Assembly: GCA_023432235.1 (NCBI GenBank)
Contig: JAEYUX010000022.1
Location: 1-9,401 of the forward strand
Length of the DNA stretch: 9,401 bases
Direction of reading: 5' to 3'
Origin: Actinomycetes bacterium
GTDB taxonomy: Bacteria; Actinomycetota; Actinomycetes; Actinomycetales; Demequinaceae
This document shows positions 1-6,359 of this stretch, one piece after another. Position 1 is the first letter of the stretch; each line of letters begins with the position of its first letter. The translations under genes and the position numbers were made by a program. The notes under the pieces were generated by a model. That model did no database searches. It was not told the DNA's origin and saw only the letters and a program-made list of their open reading frames with translations.

Positions 1-99
1 ATTCGCGTGACCGGGCCTGAAGGCTTCCTGCGCGTCACGATCGGCACTGCCCGCGAGATGGCCATGTTCCGTAACGCCCTTCTGGAGGTGACCTCATGA
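1..99 (+). CDS. hisC: Histidinol-phosphate aminotransferase, C-terminal end (partial)
   Basis: An open frame enters from the left edge and ends at the TGA at 97-99, giving 32 residues. The tail reads as a typical end of a fold-type I PLP aminotransferase of the HisC family: a strand with RVTIGT, then a short helix containing the FRNAL segment. HisC transaminates imidazole-acetol phosphate to L-histidinol phosphate. The identification rests on this tail plus the position directly before hisB, the usual actinobacterial order. The stop codon overlaps the hisB start as ATGA, so the two genes are translationally coupled. The catalytic lysine and the rest of the PLP site lie outside the window. Confidence 0.8.
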   Translation: MRVTGPEGFLRVTIGTAREMAMFRNALLEVTS

Positions 100-707
100 C
101 CGAGACCACCGGCCGCACCGGCCGCATTGAGCGCAGCACGAGCGAATCGAGCGTGCTCGTTGAACTCGACCTCGATGGCGCTGGCCGCACCGAGATCAGC
201 ACGGGCGTGCCGTTCTACGACCACATGCTGACGGCGCTCGGCAAGCACAGCCTGATGAACCTCACGGTGCGCGCCACCGGTGATGTTCACATTGACTCGC
301 ACCACACGGTTGAAGACGTCGCGATCTGCATTGGCGAGGCCCTCAAGCAGGCGCTCGGGGACAAGGCGGGGATTTCTCGTTTTGGCGACGCTCTTGTGCC
401 CCTCGATGAGTCGCTCGCGCAGTGCGTGGTCGACGTGTCGGGGCGCCCGTATTGCGTCCACACGGGTGAGCCTGCAGGCCAGGCCACGCACCTCATCGGC
501 GGCAACTACGCCGGTTCGCTCACGGCACACGTGCTTGAGTCGATCGCGCACCACGCGGGTATCTGTATCCACATGCGCGTGCTCGCAGGCCGCGACCCGC
601 ACCACATCGTCGAGTCTCAGTTCAAGGCCCTTGCTCGCGCGTTGCGCGCAGCGGTTGCGCCGGACCCTCGCGTGGAGGGAATCCCGTCTACCAAGGGCGC
701 GCTGTGA
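96..707 (+). CDS. hisB: Imidazoleglycerol-phosphate dehydratase HisB
   Basis: The 203-residue product dehydrates imidazole-glycerol phosphate to imidazole-acetol phosphate, a Mn-dependent cytoplasmic step of histidine synthesis. It has the monofunctional length of the family, without the fused phosphatase found in enterobacteria. Visible family motifs are GVPFYDHM (residues 37-44, H43), the metal-binding DSHHTVED segment (67-74; H69, H70, E73), the AHHAG segment (H152, H153) and DPHHIVES (H169, H170, E173), followed by QFKALARALR. The start ATG overlaps the hisC stop (ATGA) and has a near-perfect Shine-Dalgarno sequence, GGAGGTGA at 84-91, four bases upstream. Its stop overlaps the next gene's GTG. 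Identification is secure. Confidence 0.97.
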   Translation: MTETTGRTGRIERSTSESSVLVELDLDGAGRTEISTGVPFYDHMLTALGKHSLMNLTVRATGDVHIDSHHTVEDVAICIGEALKQALGDKAGISRFGDALVPLDESLAQCVVDVSGRPYCVHTGEPAGQATHLIGGNYAGSLTAHVLESIAHHAGICIHMRVLAGRDPHHIVESQFKALARALRAAVAPDPRVEGIPSTKGAL

Positions 708-1195
708 CCGACGACGCCCCAGCGTCGGGCGCGATGGAGCCCGGTGAGGACACGATTGCCGCGATCCTCACGCCCATCCCAAGCGGTCGCGTGTTGGCGG
801 CGCTGTGTGCGCTGAACGGCACCCGCGGTCAGGTAATTGAAACGTCGGCAGGGGCAATGGCGGTATTGGACGACGCCACCCCGGGCGCCGTGGACGCGCT
901 CGCCGCAGCGGTGTCTGGCTTTGCTAAAGAGCACCCTCTGCTCGCGCTTGAACGCCGTGACGGCCAGGTGAGTGTGTGGCGTTACCAGGAAGGACGCAAG
1001 GGCGAGTCGCTTCCTCCTGGCCTTGCGCTCAACGAAGCGCCGGGGGTTGTCACCACGTTGATGGCAGGCAGCCAAACGATCGACCAGCTCGCGCAGACAC
1101 ACCCTGACAAGGTCTTCAGCGCGCGGATCAGCCGCTTCAAGGCGTTCCGAGAACTGCGCAAATTGGCACGGAAGGCGAAGAAGGCACAGTCCTAG
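704..1195 (+). CDS. Uncharacterised protein encoded between hisB and hisH
   Basis: This is a 163-residue protein that I cannot assign to a function. It has no signal peptide, membrane segment or recognisable catalytic motif. Roughly, it has a Pro/Asp/Glu-rich N-terminus (1-18), a mixed alpha/beta middle (19-125), and a strongly basic helical C-terminus (about 142-163, many Lys and Arg) that could bind nucleic acid or another polyanion; that last point is inference. The GTG start at 704 overlaps the hisB stop (GTGA), and AAGGG lies six bases upstream, so translation is coupled to hisB. A later in-frame ATG at 734 is the alternative start. The position inside the his operon suggests a role connected to histidine synthesis or simple co-expression; the sequence alone cannot decide. 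Confidence 0.85.
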   Translation: MTDDAPASGAMEPGEDTIAAILTPIPSGRVLAALCALNGTRGQVIETSAGAMAVLDDATPGAVDALAAAVSGFAKEHPLLALERRDGQVSVWRYQEGRKGESLPPGLALNEAPGVVTTLMAGSQTIDQLAQTHPDKVFSARISRFKAFRELRKLARKAKKAQS

Positions 1196-1203
1196 CCCGG
1201 CAT

Positions 1204-1215
1204 TAGGATTTCCCC
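1204..1215 (+). promoter_or_regulatory. Candidate leaderless -10 box (or SD) before hisH
   Basis: TAGGAT at 1204-1209 fits the actinobacterial TANNNT -10 pattern and ends exactly six bases before the A of the hisH ATG, so a transcript starting on that A would be leaderless. No convincing -35 box is visible 16-19 bases upstream. The same bases contain AGGA (1205-1208), seven bases from the ATG, which could equally be a short Shine-Dalgarno sequence. The two readings cannot be separated from sequence. Confidence 0.4.
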
Positions 1216-1869
1216 ATGCCTCGCGTCACCGTCCTCGATTACGGCTTCGGCAATGTCCGTTCGGCGGTGCGCGCTCTTGAGCACGTGGGGGCGGAGGTCA
1301 CGCTGACCGCCGATCGCGAGACGGCCGAGAACGCTGACGGGCTTCTTGTTCCCGGCGTCGGCGCATTTGCCGCCTGCATGGAGGGCCTGCGCGAGGTGCG
1401 CGGCGACATCATCGTGGGCCGTCGCCTTGCTGGTGGTCGCCCGGTGCTCGGAATTTGCGTGGGCATGCAGGTGATGTTTGAGCGCGGCGTTGAGCACGGC
1501 GTGGAAAGCGCGGGTCTTGACCAGTGGCCGGGTGTCATTGAGCCCTTGCAGGCACCCATCGTTCCCAATATGGGGTGGGCTGAGGTCGAGGTGCCGGAAG
1601 GCAGCACGCTCTTTGACGGCGTCGAGGACGAACGCTTCTACTTTGTCCACTCGTACGGCGCCCGTGAATTCCCGCTCGGCACCACTGAGCACACCGGCCG
1701 CTTCGCCCCGCCTCTAGTCACGTGGTCGCTCGCCGGCAACGCGCAACAGACGGACCGTTTTGTCGCCGCGGTGGAGAACGGCCCGCTGAGTGCCACGCAG
1801 TTTCACCCGGAGAAGTCCGGCGAGGCGGGTCTGCTCCTCCTGAAGAACTGGGTCGCGACGCTTTCGTAG
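1216..1869 (+). CDS. hisH: Imidazole glycerol phosphate synthase, glutaminase subunit HisH
   Basis: The 217-residue class I glutamine amidotransferase hydrolyses glutamine and passes ammonia to HisF, which forms imidazole-glycerol phosphate and AICAR. The catalytic triad is visible: nucleophile C81 in the GICVGMQ elbow, and H197 and E199 in FHPEKS. The N-terminus (VLDYGFGNVRS) and the PNMGW segment (117-121) are typical of HisH and separate it from other amidotransferases. The gene starts 20 bases after the preceding stop, without a strong ribosome binding site. HisF, the obligate partner, is not encoded in this window; in many actinobacteria it lies further along the his locus or elsewhere. 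Confidence 0.96.
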   Translation: MPRVTVLDYGFGNVRSAVRALEHVGAEVTLTADRETAENADGLLVPGVGAFAACMEGLREVRGDIIVGRRLAGGRPVLGICVGMQVMFERGVEHGVESAGLDQWPGVIEPLQAPIVPNMGWAEVEVPEGSTLFDGVEDERFYFVHSYGAREFPLGTTEHTGRFAPPLVTWSLAGNAQQTDRFVAAVENGPLSATQFHPEKSGEAGLLLLKNWVATLS

Positions 1870-1883
1870 ATCTGGGCCCGGGG

Positions 1884-1889
1884 TAGCCT
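1884..1889 (+). promoter_or_regulatory. Possible -10 box before priA
   Basis: TAGCCT in the 50-base gap between hisH and priA matches TANNNT. A transcript would start near 1896 and carry a leader of about 24 bases. No good -35 is visible, so this is weak. The gap is otherwise featureless apart from a purine-rich stretch (AAAGCGAG) just before the ATG that may act as a poor ribosome binding site. Confidence 0.25.
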
Positions 1890-1919
1890 GGTCCCGCCAA
1901 AGACTCAGAAAGCGAGATC

Positions 1920-2663
1920 ATGACCGACCTTCCCCGCCTCGAGCTCTTGCCCGCCGTGGACGTTGCTGACGGCCAAGCCGTCCGTTTGACGCAGGGCGAG
2001 GCCGGTTCTGAGACCAGCTATGGCGACCCGCTTTCGGCCGCTCTCGACTGGGTGAATGGGGGAGCGGAGTGGATTCACCTCGTTGACCTTGACGCGGCCT
2101 TTGGGCGCGGATCAAACGCCGAACTCCTTGCCGACGTCGTGGCTCGCGTGGGTGAGCGCGTCAAGGTGGAGATGAGCGGCGGCATTAGGGACGACGCTTC
2201 ACTTGAACGGGCGATGGCGACAGGTTGTGCGCGGGTGAACCTCGGTACGGCGGCGCTCGAGGACCCGGTGTGGACGGCGTCGGCCATTGACCGCTACGGA
2301 GACCGCGTTGCTGTGGGCCTCGACGTGCGTGGCACCACGCTGGCCGCACGTGGCTGGACCAAGGATGGCGGCGATCTCTGGGAGGTGCTGGCGCGACTCG
2401 ATGCGGCTGGCTGCTCCCGCTACGTCGTCACCGACGTCAAGAAGGACGGCATGCTGAACGGCCCCAACCTCGAGCTACTGCGTCACGTGTGCGAAGCGAC
2501 CAAGGCCCCGGTGGTCGCATCGGGCGGGGTCTCTTCGCTTGCCGACATCGAGGCGATCCGGAGCCTTACCCCGCTTGGTGTTGAGGGTGCGATTGTTGGC
2601 AAGGCGCTGTACAACGGCAACTTCACCCTGCCCGAGGCGCTCGATATTGCAGGACGCCCGTAA
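1920..2663 (+). CDS. priA: Bifunctional HisA/TrpF isomerase PriA
   Basis: This 247-residue (beta/alpha)8 barrel isomerises ProFAR to PRFAR in histidine synthesis. In actinobacteria the same enzyme usually also isomerises phosphoribosyl anthranilate for tryptophan synthesis. The catalytic aspartates are visible: D14 in LLPAVDV on strand 1 and D172 in VVTDVKKDG on strand 5. Phosphate-binding glycine motifs are SGGIRDD (86-92) and ASGGVSS (200-206), with the late segment GAIVGKALY. The RGWTKDGGDLW loop (144-154) closely resembles the active-site loop with the Arg/Trp pair used by Mycobacterium PriA for both substrates. This supports PriA over a plain HisA. The dual activity is inferred from family knowledge. 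Confidence 0.95.
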   Translation: MTDLPRLELLPAVDVADGQAVRLTQGEAGSETSYGDPLSAALDWVNGGAEWIHLVDLDAAFGRGSNAELLADVVARVGERVKVEMSGGIRDDASLERAMATGCARVNLGTAALEDPVWTASAIDRYGDRVAVGLDVRGTTLAARGWTKDGGDLWEVLARLDAAGCSRYVVTDVKKDGMLNGPNLELLRHVCEATKAPVVASGGVSSLADIEAIRSLTPLGVEGAIVGKALYNGNFTLPEALDIAGRP

Positions 2664-2670
2664 TAGGGGC

Positions 2671-2703
2671 TTGCGCGTCGCACCTCGGACCTAGGCTTGG
2701 CCT
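2671..2703 (+). promoter_or_regulatory. Candidate leaderless promoter of the SseB-family gene
   Basis: TAGGCT at 2692-2697 is a TANNNT -10 box ending exactly six bases before the ATG at 2704, so transcription could begin on the start codon. TTGCGC at 2671-2676 may be the -35, though its spacer of 15 bases is short. There is no clear Shine-Dalgarno sequence before the ATG, which favours leaderless initiation and separate expression from the his genes. Confidence 0.45.
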
Positions 2704-3450
2704 ATGAACGACCACGTGGGACACACTCCGGGGGAGCCTCTCAAGGAGATCCCGGAGTCGATCTTCGCGGATGATGACGGCGCGGCCGACGCTCGGCTCG
2801 CCCAAGCGCTCATTCGTTTCGCCGCCTCGCGCGCACCTTTGGCGGAGGTCGTTGACGCCCTCGCATACGCGCGCGTGTTGGTGCCTGTGCTCGCGCATGG
2901 CGATCAACGCGTCATGGGCAAGTACGGCGTCGAACAGGACCATGTGGCGTCCACGGGAGTGGTCGCATTACAGACCCCGGATGGCCGAGCGGCGTTGCCC
3001 GTCTTCACTGATGTGGAGGCGATGGCGGCCTGGAATCCCGAAGCGCGCCCAATTCCAGCCGAGGGGCCACGTGCTGCGTTGGCCGCCGTCGCTGAGGGGT
3101 GGAGCGTCATCGTTGTGAATCCGGCGCGGGACTCAGTGGTGATTCCGCGCCCTGCAGTGTGGGCTCTCGGCCAGGGGGAGCCGTGGCAGCCAGCCGTGAC
3201 CGATGGCGTGGTGGCGGCAGATGTGCGTGAGGCGATCCTCGATGCCGTGACGCTTGACGAACAGGTGCGTGGCATCGATGCGGTGCCGGGGCGCACCGCC
3301 GAGGTGGCCGTTGTCGTGTCGCTCGTTCCGGGGCTTGACCGCGGCGATGTGGACGACGCTGTGCGTCGGGTTCATGAGGCGCTCGCCACGTCGCAAGTGG
3401 TGGCTGACCGCGTCGACGCGATTGAGATTCGCCTGCGCGAAGCGTCCTAA
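2704..3450 (+). CDS. SseB-family protein of unknown function
   Basis: The 248-residue protein resembles the SseB N-terminal domain family. The family-like part spans about residues 45-150: a helix, the strand LVPVLAHG (59-66), then ALPVFTDVEAMAAWNP (97-112), and a later VIVVNPARDSVVIP segment (135-148). The C-terminal 85 residues are less conserved and end in a charged strand. There is no signal peptide or membrane segment, so it should be cytoplasmic. Enterobacterial SseB was named for enhanced serine sensitivity, but the biochemical role in actinobacteria is not established. It follows priA by 40 bases on the same strand and ends only four bases from a convergent gene. Confidence 0.85.
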   Translation: MNDHVGHTPGEPLKEIPESIFADDDGAADARLAQALIRFAASRAPLAEVVDALAYARVLVPVLAHGDQRVMGKYGVEQDHVASTGVVALQTPDGRAALPVFTDVEAMAAWNPEARPIPAEGPRAALAAVAEGWSVIVVNPARDSVVIPRPAVWALGQGEPWQPAVTDGVVAADVREAILDAVTLDEQVRGIDAVPGRTAEVAVVVSLVPGLDRGDVDDAVRRVHEALATSQVVADRVDAIEIRLREAS

Positions 3451-3454
3451 TCGC

Positions 3455-4171
3455 TTAGCAGCCTGGGTAGTTGGGCAACCACGCAACGGAGCCGTCGAGA
3501 AGTTCCTCAAGGTAGGTGTTCGGCCATGCCATCGCGTAGCCATGGTCATCGCCCGCATAAATGGTGCCGATGACGATGCCGTCTTCGGCGTAGAGCGGTG
3601 ATCCCGAGCTCCCAGGGTGGACCTCAGCTTCGAGCTCCCACACCTCTTCGCCGGTCTCGCCCACATCGTCGGTGACAGGGCCCCAGTAGGTGCCGCGACT
3701 TGTGTGCATCGCCTGGCCATCGGGGTAACCGACGACGTAAATGCTCTCGTCGTCCTCAAGTTCCCGCACCTCCCACGTCGCCCACTCGGTAAAGACGGGA
3801 TCGAGGGTGAGGAGAGCGAGATCTGCAACGGGGGCGACCTGGGACGAGGTCGCGACGTAGTCGCGTCCGTCGTAGGTCGTCACCTCAATTGATGTCGCAC
3901 CAGCGACCACGTGCTCATTGGTGATCACCTGATTGTCGCTAAGAATCCAGCCGGACCCTGTCGACCAACCGGTGCACGTCGCGACGCGAATGCGCACGGC
4001 GTAGTGCTCCTGGTAGGTGAAGCCGTCCGCAGCGGCGTCGGCTTGCAGGTAGGGCGACGGCTCAAGACTGGGAACAAAGTTCGAGTCGAGAGGTGCGGGA
4101 GGTGCGGGCAGCACGCCGCAGCCCGACACAGCAGCGAGGACGGTGGCGCCCGCGAGCATGCGCCAGCGCAT
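3455..4171 (-). CDS. Lipoprotein trypsin-like serine protease, copy B
   Basis: This 238-residue trypsin-like (chymotrypsin-fold) protease is probably anchored to the outer face of the membrane. Residues 1-18 form a lipoprotein signal with lipobox VSGC (lipid C18). A Pro-rich linker (20-40) precedes the protease domain. The catalytic triad is H87 in ITNEHVV, D117 in VADLALL and S189 in PGSSGSP. No PDZ domain follows, unlike HtrA/DegP. C66 and C238 are the only other cysteines. The ATG at 4171 forms TGATG with the upstream stop and has AGGAGG four bases before it. The TTG one codon earlier abuts the ribosome binding site and is unlikely as start. The gene is paralogous to the protease at 5002-5733; both share VTTYDGR and PGSSGSP. 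Substrate unknown. Confidence 0.92.
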   Translation of the reverse strand: MRWRMLAGATVLAAVSGCGVLPAPPAPLDSNFVPSLEPSPYLQADAAADGFTYQEHYAVRIRVATCTGWSTGSGWILSDNQVITNEHVVAGATSIEVTTYDGRDYVATSSQVAPVADLALLTLDPVFTEWATWEVRELEDDESIYVVGYPDGQAMHTSRGTYWGPVTDDVGETGEEVWELEAEVHPGSSGSPLYAEDGIVIGTIYAGDDHGYAMAWPNTYLEELLDGSVAWLPNYPGC

Positions 4172-4935
4172 CAACCCTCCTCTGCGAAGAACTCGTCGAT
4201 GCCCGCCTGGACGGACACGCAGTACTCGGTGATCTGATCGGCGTACTCGCGTGTCGACAGGATCGCGCCTGTTGAGTTGCTACGCCATTGGCTGCCGTAC
4301 CCATCGATGAGCACGCCCCGCTCATCCGCGCATTCGCTCATCGACTCAAGGAGCTCGACGAGCACATCCTCGCGGTCTTTGACGTTCGCCTCTTCGTTCG
4401 CGAGGTCGGTGACGCGCGCCTTGAGGGTGTCGAGCTGAGACTGAATCTCGTCGGCTGCGGCGAGCGCGCCTTCTTTAGCCGCGCGCTCGGTTGCGACCTC
4501 CGCCCCCAAGTCCTCGGAGATTGCGGTGAGTTCGTCGACGCGATCGGACCACTTTTGCGTGACGACAATGAGGTAGGCACTCACGCCAATCAGGCCGAGC
4601 ATGACGAGCACCACAACGGAACGCACCACCCACGTGAGGGCGCGTCGCTTCGGCTTGGTCGCGGCCACGGGTGCTGCAGCGAATACCGGGGTCCCGGTAG
4701 GCGGCGATGGGGCCACGGGCGGCGCGATCGCGGGCGCGGCGGGCGCAGCGGGTGCAGCGGGTGGAATGGACGCCGACGCTGAGGCAGGCGCCGTGGCAGG
4801 CGCCACAACGGGCGCGGCAGGTGTAGTAGCAGCGGGCGCGGACCCCGGGAAGATCGGCTGTGTAGTGGGCGGGGGCGGGGTTGCACGCAACACCGCGTCT
4901 GCAGGACCGCCCGGGTGGTTGGTGTTGTCGTTCAT
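4171..4935 (-). CDS. Single-pass membrane protein with extracytoplasmic coiled coil, copy B
   Basis: I do not recognise a named family for this 254-residue protein. Residues 1-93 are a low-complexity Pro/Ala/Thr tail, followed by a basic stop KPKRR (94-98) and one hydrophobic segment (about 99-125). By the positive-inside rule the tail is cytoplasmic. Residues 128-198 have the charge and leucine spacing of a coiled coil. The C-terminal 55 residues contain the only two cysteines, C202 and C239. The layout matches the product at 5730-6359, with local matches such as DELTAISEDLG against DDVIAQNYDLG. It is translationally coupled to the protease gene that follows (TGATG), suggesting the two proteins work together. 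AGGGAGG lies just upstream of the ATG. Confidence 0.88.
   Translation of the reverse strand: MNDNTNHPGGPADAVLRATPPPPTTQPIFPGSAPAATTPAAPVVAPATAPASASASIPPAAPAAPAAPAIAPPVAPSPPTGTPVFAAAPVAATKPKRRALTWVVRSVVVLVMLGLIGVSAYLIVVTQKWSDRVDELTAISEDLGAEVATERAAKEGALAAADEIQSQLDTLKARVTDLANEEANVKDREDVLVELLESMSECADERGVLIDGYGSQWRSNSTGAILSTREYADQITEYCVSVQAGIDEFFAEEG
4710..4850. repeat. Low-complexity Ala/Pro coding repeat
   Basis: Short degenerate GCGGGYGCA-like units recur on the + strand, clearest at about 4733-4765. They encode the Ala/Pro-rich cytoplasmic tail of the membrane protein read from the minus strand, with runs such as PAAPAAPAAP. Such tracts change length easily by slippage. The long Gly/Ala open frame on the opposite strand is a by-product of this composition. 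Confidence 0.7.
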
Positions 4936-4954
4936 GAGCCTCCCTCGCTCCGTG

Positions 4955-4984
4955 AACCTATCGGATGGGCGCCTGCGCCGTGAA
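4955..4984 (-). promoter_or_regulatory. Candidate internal promoter for cassette B
   Basis: In the 66-base gap between the two cassettes, the minus strand carries TTCACG (4984-4979) and TAGGTT (4960-4955) with an 18-base spacer. They match the -35 and -10 patterns moderately. This would let the downstream membrane protein and protease pair be transcribed independently of the upstream pair. Weak evidence: no start-site data. Confidence 0.35.
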
Positions 4985-5001
4985 GTCGATTGCGGCCGCG
5001 A

Positions 5002-5733
5002 TTAGTTTGAACACGACTGGTCTTGGGGAACCATCAACTGCTCTTGGTCGAGCAGGCTGCGCAGCATGCTCACGGGCACCATGAACGATTGCTCCGAATC
5101 GTTCTTGGCGTAAATGACTCCCACCACCTCACCGCGCTCGTTGAGCACGGGCGAACCGGAGGACCCGGGCTCGACGGGGGCTGACGTCGCGAGGACGGAC
5201 CCGAGCGCGGCGCCCAGCGGATCGGACGTCGATCCCAGCACGACGCCGGTGACAGTCGTGAGACGACCGCCCTGGGGATATCCCACGACCGAAATCGGAT
5301 CGCCTTCGACTGGGTCTTGTTGGGCGAGAACGGCGCCCACACCGATCGATTCATCGATGGTGATGATCGCAAGATCCGCCACGGTGGTGGCCGACGCTGC
5401 GGTCACCTCAACGGTGCGTCCGTCGTACGTGGTCACCTGCAGTTCGCGCGTGTTCTCGATGACGTGACGGTTGGTGATGAGCGTGCGGCCGTCATAGGCA
5501 AAGCCGGTGCCTGTCTTCAACTGAGTACATCCCACATTGCGGACCCGCACGGTCATGCGCTGCGCCTGCGTGAAGCCGTCGGGCGACAGGTTGCCTTGAG
5601 CCTGGGGTGTTTGTGTTGCGACGACGGGCACGTAGTCAGTGGGCAGCGGATCAGGGGATCGCGGAACTGAGGAACAGGAGGTGGCGAGCGCGACAGCCAC
5701 CACGGATGCAGTGAGGGCGGTGCCGATTCTCAT
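5002..5733 (-). CDS. Lipoprotein trypsin-like serine protease, copy A
   Basis: This 243-residue protease is paralogous to the one at 3455-4171. The ATG at 5733 overlaps the stop of the upstream gene as ATGA and directly precedes a lipoprotein signal (MRIGTALTAS and on to C20, box ATSC), so a start further upstream at 5784 is rejected. After a Pro-rich linker, the protease domain shows H90 in ITNRHVI, D120 in VADLAII and S192 in PGSSGSP. All triad positions are intact, so activity is expected. C69 and C241 are the only other cysteines. No PDZ domain is present. It is likely exported and lipid-anchored, acting in the cell envelope. Substrate unknown; partnership with the coupled coiled-coil membrane protein is inferred from gene order. 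Confidence 0.92.
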   Translation of the reverse strand: MRIGTALTASVVAVALATSCSSVPRSPDPLPTDYVPVVATQTPQAQGNLSPDGFTQAQRMTVRVRNVGCTQLKTGTGFAYDGRTLITNRHVIENTRELQVTTYDGRTVEVTAASATTVADLAIITIDESIGVGAVLAQQDPVEGDPISVVGYPQGGRLTTVTGVVLGSTSDPLGAALGSVLATSAPVEPGSSGSPVLNERGEVVGVIYAKNDSEQSFMVPVSMLRSLLDQEQLMVPQDQSCSN

Positions 5734-6359
5734 TGGTTGATGGCCTCTTGGAGGAGCACGCTCGCGTCGGTTGCCGCCTTGCACTGCCGGTTCACGTCGG
5801 TTTCAAAGGCGGCGAGCTCGGCGGGATCGTAATCCTCGGCGTGGCGAAGGCGCTCCATCAACTGGTTCTTGTAGTCGATGCACTGGTTGAGAGCGTTCGA
5901 CACACTCGACGCGGTGTCGATGATCGCGCGGAGGTCATTGATCTGAAGTGTGTAGAACTCCGCGTTGTCGTCGCGTTGTGCAGCCTCGGCGCTCAGGGCA
6001 ATGACGCGTTCCTGGGCAACCTTCAGTTGCTCGGACGTCGTGTCGTAGTCCTTTTGCAAGGTGACCACATGCTCTTGTTCTGCGGCGAAGCGCTGGCCGA
6101 GGTCATAGTTCTGCGCAATGACGTCGTCGACCTGCTTTTCCCAATCCTCGGACACGGTCCACAGGTGATAGACGAAGTACCACGAGGCGAGGAGGAGAGC
6201 GGTGAGGACGGACGTCACCACGATCCACATCCGACGCTGCGTCACCGGGATCCGGTCGAGGGCATCGGTGCGGTCGCTCACAGGCGTGAGCACCGTGGTC
6301 TCCTCGTTTGCGGCGACCCTCGTCAAGGGTCGCGATCCGCTCGGTGGTGTCGCGGTCAT
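5730..6359 (-). CDS. Single-pass membrane protein with extracytoplasmic coiled coil, copy A
   Basis: The 209-residue protein has a short polar cytoplasmic segment (1-43, ending in QRR), one membrane segment (about 44-66, rich in W, L and V), and a long helical ectodomain. Residues 70-125 have coiled-coil character, and the part to 209 remains mostly helical. The only cysteines are C160 and C193. It lacks the long Pro/Ala tail of copy B. Its ATG follows the DUF1844 stop with no gap (TGAATG) and no strong ribosome binding site, pointing to coupling; its own stop overlaps the following protease start. No family name can be given. The pairing of a membrane coiled coil with a coupled secreted protease occurs twice in a row here. 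Confidence 0.88.
   Translation of the reverse strand: MTATPPSGSRPLTRVAANEETTVLTPVSDRTDALDRIPVTQRRMWIVVTSVLTALLLASWYFVYHLWTVSEDWEKQVDDVIAQNYDLGQRFAAEQEHVVTLQKDYDTTSEQLKVAQERVIALSAEAAQRDDNAEFYTLQINDLRAIIDTASSVSNALNQCIDYKNQLMERLRHAEDYDPAELAAFETDVNRQCKAATDASVLLQEAINQ

Noticed and set aside
3133..3828. Long - strand open frame (231 codons) spanning the SseB gene and protease B
   Set aside because: It crosses two real genes in other frames, has no recognisable domain, and has no ribosome binding site or conserved motif.
4172..4174. TTG start for protease B
   Set aside because: It directly abuts the Shine-Dalgarno sequence; the next codon is ATG with better spacing.
4601..5005. Gly/Ala-rich + strand open frame
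   Set aside because: It is the antisense of the Pro/Ala-coding repeat of the membrane protein, with low-complexity composition only.
5734..5784. Upstream start for protease A
   Set aside because: It adds 17 charged residues before the lipoprotein signal and overlaps the upstream gene; the ATGA start at 5733 fits the signal peptide and coupling.
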